DNA of 64,000 nucleotides from Phycisphaerae bacterium (lineage in GTDB: Bacteria > Planctomycetota > Phycisphaerae > UBA1845 > UTPLA1), in contig DATEMU010000015.1 in the NCBI GenBank assembly GCA_035275405.1, forward strand, positions 558,001-622,000, given 5' to 3'. Of the stretch, positions 34,033 to 41,661 are shown piece after piece. The notes under the pieces were generated by a model. The model ran no database searches and was not told the DNA's origin. It saw nothing but the letters and a program-made list of their open reading frames with translations. The translations under genes were made by a program, and so were the position numbers. How positions within the stretch are numbered: the stretch's first letter is position 1; each line of letters opens with the position of its first letter.

Positions 34033-36444
34033 TTAATGATCTTGCAAAATTGCCGGCTGCGTCGTCGCTGTGACGCAGGGAAACTCCGGGGTCTTCCAGT
34101 CGACGAGGTCAAACGTTACGGGGTCGGGAAGCTCCGGTTTTTCGGCAATCGCACGACGGACACCATCTGACAGGGTAAGGCGCTCCACGATCTCGCCGTG
34201 TTGATTAAGGATCACAGAGAAGCTGAACAGTTTTCGGTTGCTCAATCCCAGCGAGTCGGAATTCATCCGTAGTTCCAAATATTGATCGGGGTCATAGGGA
34301 GAGGGAACATTGCTCCGCTCCGGGAATACACAAACGAACGGTTCTTGCTCAGCGAATATGACAGGACAGGGCATCTTGTACCACGCGGGCTGGTACCGCT
34401 CGCCCCTCCATTCGTCACCCGCGAAGCGCGGCCTCTCCCCGGGATTGTGGGGGTGAATCCACTTGTTGCTGATATCGCGGGGGGTGGGACGGATGGCAAA
34501 GATCACACGCGGGTGATTGGAGGCCAAACGCAGACCGTATTCTTTGTCGTCCATGTCGCCCTTGATCGCAGCGAACACGAGGAGGCCCGCCTTGGCCATC
34601 CAGTAGGCTTCCTCGATTCCGCCATCCTGCCAGGCCTGGAAAAGGAGGTCTCCGTTGAGGTTGTAGATGCGGAGAACCCCCTGCGAGCCGGGAGTGTGCA
34701 TGTAATAGGCGACGATCTCTTCGCCGGGATGGGCGTCGCCCGGAAATACGTCGAACATCCAAGCATAATGAACGGCGAATCCACCTGAAGAGTATTTCCG
34801 ACCCGAATCGAATCGCGGGCGCGGCCAGGCATCGTGCGGCATGGCGTCGATCGACTCCTGCTCGACGGTCCTGTGCCAGAGCGGTTCGTCGTAGGGGCCG
34901 TTGGCGTCGAACAGGCAGAGTTCACCTCGATGGGGCGAATCAGCGAACCTACCAAAGCCGAGCACCACGACCTTGCCGCCCCCCCATCTTGCGGGCCTGT
35001 TCGCCAGGTTCGCAAACGTGATGCTGCCGGGATCCGCAGTTTTCCACGGTTTCAAAACTCTTCCGCCAAGAGAATAGAGCGTGGCTTGATCCCCGGTGCG
35101 TACGAGTCGGCCTGAGGGCTCATCCCGTGTACGACCCAGTCTCGTGAACTCAAGGCGGGCCGGCTGGCCGTTCACGATCCAGAGCGAAAAGAAAGCCGAG
35201 CCCACGATGAGGGAAGCGATGGCGAGGCTTGCGAGCGCGATGCTCTTTTTCGGATGTCCGGCGGCCCAGCGGAGCATGAGCGAATAGGGCGTCGGCGGCC
35301 GGGCGGAAATTGGCTCGCCTCGGAGGTATTGGCGTATGTCGCCGGCCATGTCACTGGCGCTTGCGTAGCGCTTCGCCCGGTCCTTCTCTATGGCCTTCAG
35401 CACGATCGTCTCCACATCGCCGCGCAGCCGTCGATCGAAATTGCTTGGGCGAGTCGGCTCTTTTTCACAAATCACCCGCGCGGCCGAGTGGATGGTCATG
35501 TTCGATACGTCGTACGGCATTCGTCCCGTTAGCAATTCGTAGAGAATCACGCCTAGCGAATAGATGTCGGTCGTGGTGTCGATCTGGCTCGGGTCCGCCG
35601 CGCACTGCTCCGGGCTCATGTAGGCCAGCGTCCCGAGAAGCTGCCCGGCCTCGGTGTGCATCGTCGTCACGGCGATATCGGAATCGGTGCAACGGGCGAT
35701 GCCAAAGTCGATGATTTTCAGAAAGGCTTGAGACTTGGGGCTTGAGGCTTGGGGGGGAGTCGACGCGGGAGTTTCTGATCCCACGAGGATATTTGCGGGC
35801 TTCAGGTCGCGGTGGATGATGCCCTTCTGATGGCCGTGGTGTACGGCGTCGCAAAGCTGCAGGAAAAGATCGAGCCGATCGCGGATGCCATGCTCATTTT
35901 CGTTTGCGTGCTGTGTGATCGTCCGTACGTTTGGAATATATTCCATGGCGAAATAGTGCACCGTGGCACCGGCTTCCAGCCGGTGTGCCCCGGACTCATA
36001 GACCTGTGCAATGTTGGGATGCCGCAAATAGGCGAGTACGCGTGATTCGACATCGAATCGCCTCTCAGCCGACGCGGACCAGGCGCTCGATTGCATGACC
36101 TTTAGGGCGACGGGGCGGCGTGGGCTGGCTTGCTCGGCGAGATAGACCCTGCCCATGCCGCCGCGGGCGATCGTCTCCCTGATCGTATAGGAACCGATGG
36201 TCTGCCCGACGAGCGGATCGGAGCCTTTGGCAGTCGCCAGACCACGCAGCCCCTCGACCGTCGGCGGACGCTCCAGAAATTGCGGGCCGGCGCGGTCGTG
36301 GTCGCGCAGCAAACGCCGGGTACGCAACAGCAAGTCGGTGTCGCCGCCACAGCGGTTTTTCAGGAAGGCGTCACGGGCGTCGGGGGCGAGTTCTCGCGCG
36401 TCGCCGAATAGCTCATCGATCCGTTTCCACCGCTCGGAGCACAT
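34033..36444 (-). CDS. Membrane Ser/Thr protein kinase with C-terminal sensor domain, 803 aa
   Basis: After a planctomycete-type N-terminal helical domain (MCSERWKRIDELFGDAREL), residues about 88-370 form a Hanks-type kinase: IARGGMGRVYLAE, VALKVMQ, HRDLKPAN, DFG and SPEQ. A Pro/Ser-rich insertion (ETPASTPPQASSPKSQ) lies between the catalytic loop and DFG. One membrane span (IALASLAIASLIVGSAFFSL) follows. The C-terminal 370 residues are not TPRs; they contain beta-rich repeats (VVVLGFGRFADSPHRGELCL, VLRIYNLNGDLLFQAW) that look like a propeller-type sensor. The partner ECF sigma gene lies 18 bp upstream. The pair sits inside the interrupted ubiquitin-like locus. Confidence 0.9.
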   Translation of the reverse strand: MCSERWKRIDELFGDARELAPDARDAFLKNRCGGDTDLLLRTRRLLRDHDRAGPQFLERPPTVEGLRGLATAKGSDPLVGQTIGSYTIRETIARGGMGRVYLAEQASPRRPVALKVMQSSAWSASAERRFDVESRVLAYLRHPNIAQVYESGAHRLEAGATVHYFAMEYIPNVRTITQHANENEHGIRDRLDLFLQLCDAVHHGHQKGIIHRDLKPANILVGSETPASTPPQASSPKSQAFLKIIDFGIARCTDSDIAVTTMHTEAGQLLGTLAYMSPEQCAADPSQIDTTTDIYSLGVILYELLTGRMPYDVSNMTIHSAARVICEKEPTRPSNFDRRLRGDVETIVLKAIEKDRAKRYASASDMAGDIRQYLRGEPISARPPTPYSLMLRWAAGHPKKSIALASLAIASLIVGSAFFSLWIVNGQPARLEFTRLGRTRDEPSGRLVRTGDQATLYSLGGRVLKPWKTADPGSITFANLANRPARWGGGKVVVLGFGRFADSPHRGELCLFDANGPYDEPLWHRTVEQESIDAMPHDAWPRPRFDSGRKYSSGGFAVHYAWMFDVFPGDAHPGEEIVAYYMHTPGSQGVLRIYNLNGDLLFQAWQDGGIEEAYWMAKAGLLVFAAIKGDMDDKEYGLRLASNHPRVIFAIRPTPRDISNKWIHPHNPGERPRFAGDEWRGERYQPAWYKMPCPVIFAEQEPFVCVFPERSNVPSPYDPDQYLELRMNSDSLGLSNRKLFSFSVILNQHGEIVERLTLSDGVRRAIAEKPELPDPVTFDLVDWKTPEFPCVTATTQPAILQDH

Positions 36445-36462
36445 GATTCAATCCGCTCATCG

Positions 36463-37095
36463 TTATTGCCTTTCGACTTTGTCGGCCAGCATTCCGTAGA
36501 GTATCGCCCTCGCCAGATGCCACTGGTTGACCACAGTCCGCCTGGCCACGCCGAGCACCTCGGCGGTTTCATCAAGGCTTAGCCCCGCGAAGTACCGTAG
36601 CTGCACCATCTCCGCAAGGTCGGGCCGCTGCGCGCTGAGCTTTTCCAATGCCTCATCTACCGCCAGCACAAAGGCCGGATCGTCTTCGAGGGCGATCATG
36701 TCCTCGTGCAGGTCGAGCGGCCGGTTGGCGCCGCCGCGCTTGAGGCTCCCACGTCTACGTGCGTCATCGACGAGGATTTGGTGCATCGCCCGCGCGGCGG
36801 CGGCGAAAAAATGCCGCCGGTTCTCAAATGTGGCACATCCGCCCTCGGATGTGGCTGTGGCGTGTCCGCCCTCGGCCGTGTTGGAGATTGCACCCCCGAA
36901 GAGCTTCAGATACGCCTCGTGAACTAGGGCAGTCGGTTGGAGGGTCCGCCCGGCGGCCTCCCGGGCCATCTGGGCTTGGGCCATTTCACGGAGTTCGTGG
37001 TAGACGCAGGCCCAAAGCCGCTCGCGGGCCGTGCCGTCCCCCCGTCCGACGGCGGACAGAAGCTGGGTAATCGCATTGGTCGAGTCCTGCCGCAT
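36463..37095 (-). CDS. ECF sigma factor paired with the 803-aa kinase
   Basis: The 210-residue protein shows region 2 (WACVYHELREMAQAQMARE ... TALVHEAYLKLFG ... RRHFFAAAARAMHQILVDDA) and region 4 (RYFAGLSLDETAEVLGVARR ... TVVNQWHLARAILY). Compared with the homologue at 19294 it carries an extra Gly/Ala/Thr-rich insert (residues about 72-90, EGGHATATSEGGC) encoded by short tandem DNA repeats, an apparent slippage expansion within the sigma 2 region. It is co-oriented with and 18 bp upstream of its kinase gene. Confidence 0.9.
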   Translation of the reverse strand: MRQDSTNAITQLLSAVGRGDGTARERLWACVYHELREMAQAQMAREAAGRTLQPTALVHEAYLKLFGGAISNTAEGGHATATSEGGCATFENRRHFFAAAARAMHQILVDDARRRGSLKRGGANRPLDLHEDMIALEDDPAFVLAVDEALEKLSAQRPDLAEMVQLRYFAGLSLDETAEVLGVARRTVVNQWHLARAILYGMLADKVERQ

Positions 37096-37293
37096 GGACC
37101 ACCTGAATTAGAGAGCCAGACACAATTGTACCAGATTCGCCGCACCGATTTTGCCCTATTTGGCGAAGGATTTCGCATGTGAGGGTGGAACGAATGCTGG
37201 TTGTCAGCATCTTGTCATCCGCGACGCCACGGCATGGACGGCTCGTTTTTTCGGGCCGGTGTCTTTGGCGCAGCCACGAAAGGAATAATGAAG

Positions 37294-38871
37294 ATGTTTC
37301 GCAATACTCTTATGCACCGCCGGTGTTCTACAGTCGGGACGTGTATTCTTGCGACATTTGTGATGGGGCCAGCTGGCACCGTGCGAGCGGGCTTGGTCAT
37401 CACCGATACGCCGACGGCCGTTCCCGGAATGGCACCTGGTTGGTCTTCCACTTTTGTCAGTACAAACGCTACCCAGATGTTAACCGCGCACGGAGCCCCA
37501 ACTCGCCTGTACACCGCGAGTTGGAACGCGAGTTCCGGGCAATGGGATCCCTTTGTGGATATGGGGTTTCCGGATTGGGCGACGACTCCCTCGCTTTCGC
37601 CAGACGAGAACACGATGTATTACTCGCAGCACACGTTCTCGCCATACGAGACGAAGATTTATCGCTCGAGTTACTCGGGCGGTCTCTGGCAACCAGGAAC
37701 GCCGGTTCCTGGCCTTGGGGGTCCACAATGGCAGCACGGCCCGCTTTTCAACGGGCGCGATCTTTATTTCACGGAAGCGTACCATGACATTTGGAGCGCC
37801 CGCTACGATTCTAATACGGGACTGTTCGCGACGGCGCAGCCCGTTGCGTCCATCAACACGGTCTATGCCGAACAGCATGCATGGGTTTCGCGCGACGGTT
37901 CGACCATGGTGTTTGGCTCAGACCGTCCAGGAGGCTACGGCGGCGCTGACTTGTGGACTGCCGAATGGAATCACATCACGAACCAGTGGATCAACGTCAC
38001 GAATTTAGGGCCAATAGTCAACACTGCGAGCGACGAGTGGGCCCCTCTTTTCGCCGAGGGGGCAGAGGTCCTCTACTTCTCACGATCCGGTTACGAGATG
38101 CAGGTGAATGCTTCGATTCCCCAGCCGGGTTCGCTGGCGGTGCTCGACATCCGCCCCGGCGCCTGCCCCAATCCGCTCAATCGCCGAAGCCGGGGCGTGT
38201 TGCCCGTGGCCCTGGTGGGTGGCGCCGCGTTCGATGTCTCCGCCGTGGACCGGACCACGCTGCGGCTCCGCCGCCCCGACGGCGTCGGCGGGGAAGTCGC
38301 CCCCCACGAAGGTCCACCCGGGCCGCACACGACGATTGAGGATGCCGCCACGCCCTTTGACGGCGAAACCTGCGCCTGCCATGACCTGGCCGGCGACGAC
38401 GTCGACGACCTGATGATGCACTTCCGCGTCGATGACCTTGTCAGCGCATTGGAATTGGATGCCCTGCCCGACGGATCGGAGGTCGCGCTGGTGTTGACCG
38501 GCATGATGACCGACAGGACGAGCTTCTCGGCCACCGACTGCATGTGGCTGGTTCCACCCGGACCGGCGGCCCTGCGCATATCGTCTGATGCCCCCGGCGC
38601 GTTCATTGATGTCGGCGAGCCGGATGAAACCCTCGACGCCGGCGGCTTCGAGTCCTTCGAGCGATCCTACCTCTCGGGCACGGTCGTGACGCTTACCGCT
38701 CCGCCCTCGGTTGGTTCGCGGCGGCTGATCGGCTGGACGATCGACGGCGTCTTCCAGGCGGCCGGCCAAAGCAGCATCAGCCTCACCATCGGGCAGCAGG
38801 TCAGCGTGACGGCCATGTACGAAAGCCGCCCACGATCCAAAGGCGTGCAGTCGGTGATTCAGGAACAGTGA
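37294..38871 (+). CDS. Secreted WD40-like/PD40 propeller protein
   Basis: The AAAGGA at 37279-37284 fits the ATG at 37294 (MFRNTLMHRRCSTVGTCILA) best; an ATG two codons earlier is possible. A signal peptide ends near VRAG. Residues about 25-280 contain PD40-type blades (PSLSPDENTMYYSQHT, HAWVSRDGSTMVFGSDRPGG, DEWAPLFAEGAEVLYFSRSG). A domain with a conserved DIRPGACPNPLN start follows, and the C-terminal 110 residues form an Ig-like fold (LTAPPSVGSRRLIGWTIDG). Exported; function unknown. It faces away from the kinase-sigma pair and may share its regulation. The end lies 329 bp before the E2-RING gene. Confidence 0.8.
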   Translation: MFRNTLMHRRCSTVGTCILATFVMGPAGTVRAGLVITDTPTAVPGMAPGWSSTFVSTNATQMLTAHGAPTRLYTASWNASSGQWDPFVDMGFPDWATTPSLSPDENTMYYSQHTFSPYETKIYRSSYSGGLWQPGTPVPGLGGPQWQHGPLFNGRDLYFTEAYHDIWSARYDSNTGLFATAQPVASINTVYAEQHAWVSRDGSTMVFGSDRPGGYGGADLWTAEWNHITNQWINVTNLGPIVNTASDEWAPLFAEGAEVLYFSRSGYEMQVNASIPQPGSLAVLDIRPGACPNPLNRRSRGVLPVALVGGAAFDVSAVDRTTLRLRRPDGVGGEVAPHEGPPGPHTTIEDAATPFDGETCACHDLAGDDVDDLMMHFRVDDLVSALELDALPDGSEVALVLTGMMTDRTSFSATDCMWLVPPGPAALRISSDAPGAFIDVGEPDETLDAGGFESFERSYLSGTVVTLTAPPSVGSRRLIGWTIDGVFQAAGQSSISLTIGQQVSVTAMYESRPRSKGVQSVIQEQ

Positions 38872-39143
38872 GAATGCCAGCGGCGCGGTCTCGGCGGCCC
38901 ATAAGGAGCGGGCAAGGTTTTAGCCCACATCACGGACGAGTTGCTCGGAGATCGAAGTCGCAACCCCTCCTCCCGGGCCGGGGAGAATATGCACGAGGTT
39001 AAGGCGCAAGGGCGGGTCCACAACGGATTCGCCCTTGTTCTGTTACCCATCGCACGAAGGGTTGGCATCAGACCTATTCGCCCTGTCCTGACTTTCTAGC
39101 ACGCACCGGGCGTGACCATCCGCGCTACCGATCGAATTCAGCA
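38872..39143. other. Intergenic region before the E2-RING gene
   Basis: No gene supported. A minus-strand frame here has poor coding character. This stretch should contain the right-hand junction of the block separating the ubiquitin-like gene from the E2-RING gene, but I see no target duplication or terminal repeats. Confidence 0.4.
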
Positions 39144-39186
39144 GGGCATCCGCGACGCTGTCGCCGCGGGTGCCCCTTTTCTTTTT
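39144..39186 (+). terminator. Terminator-like hairpin directly before the E2-RING ribosome site
   Basis: Stem GGGCATCCGCG/CGCGGGTGCCC (one G-T pair), 10-nt loop, then TTTTCTTTTT. The Shine-Dalgarno GGAGG starts at 39187 and the ATG at 39200, so termination here would block expression of the downstream gene. This suggests attenuation, or the relic of an upstream gene end. It resembles the hairpin at 33934. Confidence 0.7.
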
Positions 39187-39199
39187 GGAGGACCTGAAC

Positions 39200-40336
39200 A
39201 TGAACCACGATACCCGCCGGCAGGCCCGCTGGGCCGGCCACCTGCATGCCGGCCTGCAGCGCCTCGGCCGGGGAAAGTTGACCGTGCTCTCAGACGAAAT
39301 TGGAAGGTTAGGCGCGCAGCTGGAACGCGTGCGTCAACTTCGGCTGCGGCTCATGACCTGCCTGGAGCGCGGCTGGCAGGCCGCCGCCCGCGATGTCCGT
39401 CGCGAACTTGACTACACCTTGGGCGATATCGACCGGGCGACGACGCAATGCGATCAGCTACTCCGGCGGAACGAATCGACCGCGCCCACGCCGCGCTTCG
39501 TCTTCGACGAACTCCGCCAGCTCCACGATGAGTTCGACGAGATCAAGTTCGACGCGGAGCACGCGATGCTCAGTGTCACGACCGAGCCGATCACCCTGGA
39601 GGGCATCCGCCTGGGCCGGTTCGAGATTCGTTTGGAGCTGGGCGGCCATTCCGATGCCGATCCCGCCTCCTTCCTGCGGATCGTCGCCCTGGAGCCCAAC
39701 CCGGCCTCCTGCGACTCGACCGTGACCCACCCGCATGTCCGCGATGAACGGATCTGCCTGGGCGAGGCGGCCGCGCCCATCCAGCAGGCCTTGGCCGACG
39801 GACGGGTCTGCGACCTGTTCATCCTGGTCCGCTCGGTCCTGCAGACCTACAACGCCGACTCGCCGTTCATCTCCCTGGCCAAGTGGGATGGCCGGCCCTG
39901 CCACGACTGTGGCTACTCGATGGATGACGAGGAGAGCTACTGGTGCGAGGGCTGCGAGCATGACTTTTGCGACCAGTGCGTGAGCTGCTGCCGCTCCTGC
40001 GACCAGTCCTATTGCAAGAACTGCCTGCGAGACTGCGCGATCTGTGGAAACGCCCACTGCGAGGCCTGCCTCCGCCGCTGCCGCGCCTGCGAGGAGTCGG
40101 TCTGCGCGGAGTGCCTGAAAGAGGATGTGTGTACGACCTGCCAAGAAGACAAGGAGCACGAGGATGCAAGTAATGACCAAGGATCCGATAGCAAGGCCGC
40201 CCAAGGCGGTGGAAACGAAGACGACCCTTCCGACGGAAACGGAAACGACCAAAGCGCCGGCCGAGTCGACAACGGCGAAGCTCGAAGGGTTGAAGGAGAC
40301 GATCAAGTCGCCGTCGCCGAGGCGGCCACGGCGTGA
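39200..40336 (+). CDS. E2-like (UBC-fold) domain fused to RING-like zinc domain, 378 aa
   Basis: Residues 1-125 are helical. Residues about 125-230 match the ubiquitin-conjugating E2 core: FEIRLEL strand, LRIVALEPNPAS, then THPHVRDERICLGE with H177-P178-H179 and Cys186 nine residues on, like the HPN ... C active site, followed by LFILVRSVLQTYNADSPF, equivalent to the E2 segment ending in SP-L. Residues 234-314 hold 21 Cys including ten CxxC pairs (C234/237 through C311/314), a treble-clef/RING-like array. The last 60 residues are acidic and disordered and overlap the JAB gene in another frame. Predicted role: E2 and E3 functions in one chain, receiving the 75-aa ubiquitin-like protein on Cys186. 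The family call is from motif reading, not a search. Confidence 0.8.
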   Translation: MNHDTRRQARWAGHLHAGLQRLGRGKLTVLSDEIGRLGAQLERVRQLRLRLMTCLERGWQAAARDVRRELDYTLGDIDRATTQCDQLLRRNESTAPTPRFVFDELRQLHDEFDEIKFDAEHAMLSVTTEPITLEGIRLGRFEIRLELGGHSDADPASFLRIVALEPNPASCDSTVTHPHVRDERICLGEAAAPIQQALADGRVCDLFILVRSVLQTYNADSPFISLAKWDGRPCHDCGYSMDDEESYWCEGCEHDFCDQCVSCCRSCDQSYCKNCLRDCAICGNAHCEACLRRCRACEESVCAECLKEDVCTTCQEDKEHEDASNDQGSDSKAAQGGGNEDDPSDGNGNDQSAGRVDNGEARRVEGDDQVAVAEAATA

Positions 40337-41021
40337 GATTCAGCTGCCCCCGCCGCCCGTCCTGCGCTTCAGCCCCACCGCCTGGGCGAAGCTCCAGTTC
40401 TTCTGCCATGCCGGCGAGACCGAGATCGGCGGCTTCGGGATCACGCCATCCTGCGACCTGCTCTACGTCGACGAGTTCGTGACCGTCCGGCAGCAGACCA
40501 GCGTCGTCAGCGTGGCCTTCGACGATGACGCCGTCGCCGACTTCTTCGAGGACCAGGTGATGGCGGGCCGTAAGCCCGAGCAGTTCATGAGATGCTGGTG
40601 CCATACCCATCCCGGCGATTCCCCGACGCCGAGCTGTACCGACGAGGAGACCTTTGCCCGCGTGTTCGGCCCGTCCGACTGGGCGATCATGTTCATCTTG
40701 GCCAAGGGCGGGCAGACCTACGCCCGGCTGCGATTCAACACGGGGCCCGGTGGGCACCTGCTGATCCCCGTGACCGTCGACTACTCGCAACCCTTCGCGG
40801 GCAGTGACCACGCGGCCTGGGAGGATGAGTACCACGCCCACATCTGGCCGCTCCTTTCGGCGAAGGGTTCGCCTCGCGCCGACATGGGCCTGGATTTCGG
40901 CGACCCGTGGCTGGAGGAGATGGAGAGGCACGAGAAGGTGCGGGCCGCGGCGATGGCGGAGGACGTGGAGCACTTTGGAACCTGGCCCACCAACGAGGAG
41001 TTTTGGCATGAAGGACGATAA
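40164..41021 (+). CDS. JAB/JAMM (Mov34/MPN) metalloisopeptidase, 285 aa
   Basis: The start at 40164 is fixed by AAGGAG at 40151-40156 and lies 173 bp inside the E2-RING gene in another frame. Residues 1-65 are a Thr/Pro/Lys-rich linker. The JAMM zinc motif is complete: Glu87 in GETEIGGFG and HTHPGDSPTPSCTD with His147, His149, Ser157 and Asp160 (H-x-H-x7-S-x2-D). Such enzymes cut isopeptide bonds or trim ubiquitin-like precursors. Here the substrate is probably the 75-aa protein at 33681. The C-terminal 80 residues are charged and helical. Its stop overlaps the next ATG. Confidence 0.92.
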   Translation: MQVMTKDPIARPPKAVETKTTLPTETETTKAPAESTTAKLEGLKETIKSPSPRRPRREIQLPPPPVLRFSPTAWAKLQFFCHAGETEIGGFGITPSCDLLYVDEFVTVRQQTSVVSVAFDDDAVADFFEDQVMAGRKPEQFMRCWCHTHPGDSPTPSCTDEETFARVFGPSDWAIMFILAKGGQTYARLRFNTGPGGHLLIPVTVDYSQPFAGSDHAAWEDEYHAHIWPLLSAKGSPRADMGLDFGDPWLEEMERHEKVRAAAMAEDVEHFGTWPTNEEFWHEGR

Positions 41022-41136
41022 CCCGTTCGCCGATGCGCCGGTGATCTTCAGCTGTTCGCGGGCCCAACGTCCTTGGCCACTCCTACTCGGCAAGGCCGGG
41101 CTCCAACTCCCGCAGAAGCTGGCGGACGCGTTTTAG
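41008..41136 (+). pseudogene. Truncated DUF6573-like gene, cut at about 41069
   Basis: The ATG lies inside the end of the JAB gene. The first 20 residues (MKDDNPFADAPVIFSCSRAQ) look like the start of the small DUF6573-type proteins found next to mobile-element genes. After the Gln codon ending at about 41067-41069 the resemblance stops, and the frame runs into antisense sequence of the sigma-factor gene, ending at 41136. The rest of the gene was not found elsewhere in the window. The family name is from memory and the truncation is inferred. Confidence 0.55.
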
Positions 41137-41661
41137 CACGCGCGACTTGGCTTGATAGACCTGTTCGGGCGTCATGTCGAGCCGGGCGCAAACCTCCTCG
41201 ACGGAACACTCCTCGTACGACAGGAGTCGGAAAGCCTCGTGGTTCTTCTCCGAAACGCGAGATCGGACCTGCTCGACGCAGTACATCAGGTGCTGGTTTC
41301 GCCAGTTCGACTCCCAGGCCTCATCCGGCGTCGGCTCGGGGTCAGGCAGCGCGGCCATCTGTCCCGAGTCAGCGTGCTTCTCGCGGCGCTGCCGCAGCAG
41401 GTCGATCACCTTCCCGCTGGCGATGCGGTACAGCCAATTCTTGAATCCCCCCTTGGCCTTGTCATACTCGAACGCCGCGATCTTCCGGGCGACGACGGCG
41501 ATGCACTCGTCGCGAACATCCTCGGCGTCTTCCCGCGACAGCCCCCGTGCGCGGGCATAGCGATAGAGCAGCGGCGCATACAGGTCTTGAAAGTCTTTCC
41601 ACGCCTCCGCATCGCTGCGATCTCTAATCCGAACGAGCAGGCTGGCGCGGGTGGTGGTCAT
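41083..41661 (-). CDS. ECF sigma factor coupled to zinc-finger kinase
   Basis: The 192-residue protein has region 2 (LYAPLLYRYARARGLSREDA ... FKNWLYRIASGKVIDLLRQR) and region 4 (LLSYEECSVEEVCARLDMTP ... EQVYQAKSRVLKRVRQLL). Unlike the other pairs, the sigma gene is downstream of the kinase and overlaps its stop by 4 bp (ATGA), so sigma synthesis is coupled to kinase synthesis. The gene end lies about 14 bp from the point where the small gene after JAB is cut. Confidence 0.9.
   Translation of the reverse strand: MTTTRASLLVRIRDRSDAEAWKDFQDLYAPLLYRYARARGLSREDAEDVRDECIAVVARKIAAFEYDKAKGGFKNWLYRIASGKVIDLLRQRREKHADSGQMAALPDPEPTPDEAWESNWRNQHLMYCVEQVRSRVSEKNHEAFRLLSYEECSVEEVCARLDMTPEQVYQAKSRVLKRVRQLLRELEPGLAE

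Noticed and set aside
39458-40306. 282-residue minus-strand frame over the E2-RING gene
   Set aside because: Antisense of the Cys-rich coding region; Val/Ala-rich low-complexity product.
39867-41093. 408-residue minus-strand open frame over the JAB gene
   Set aside because: High G+C shadow of the JAB and E2-RING genes, whose motifs are clear on the plus strand.
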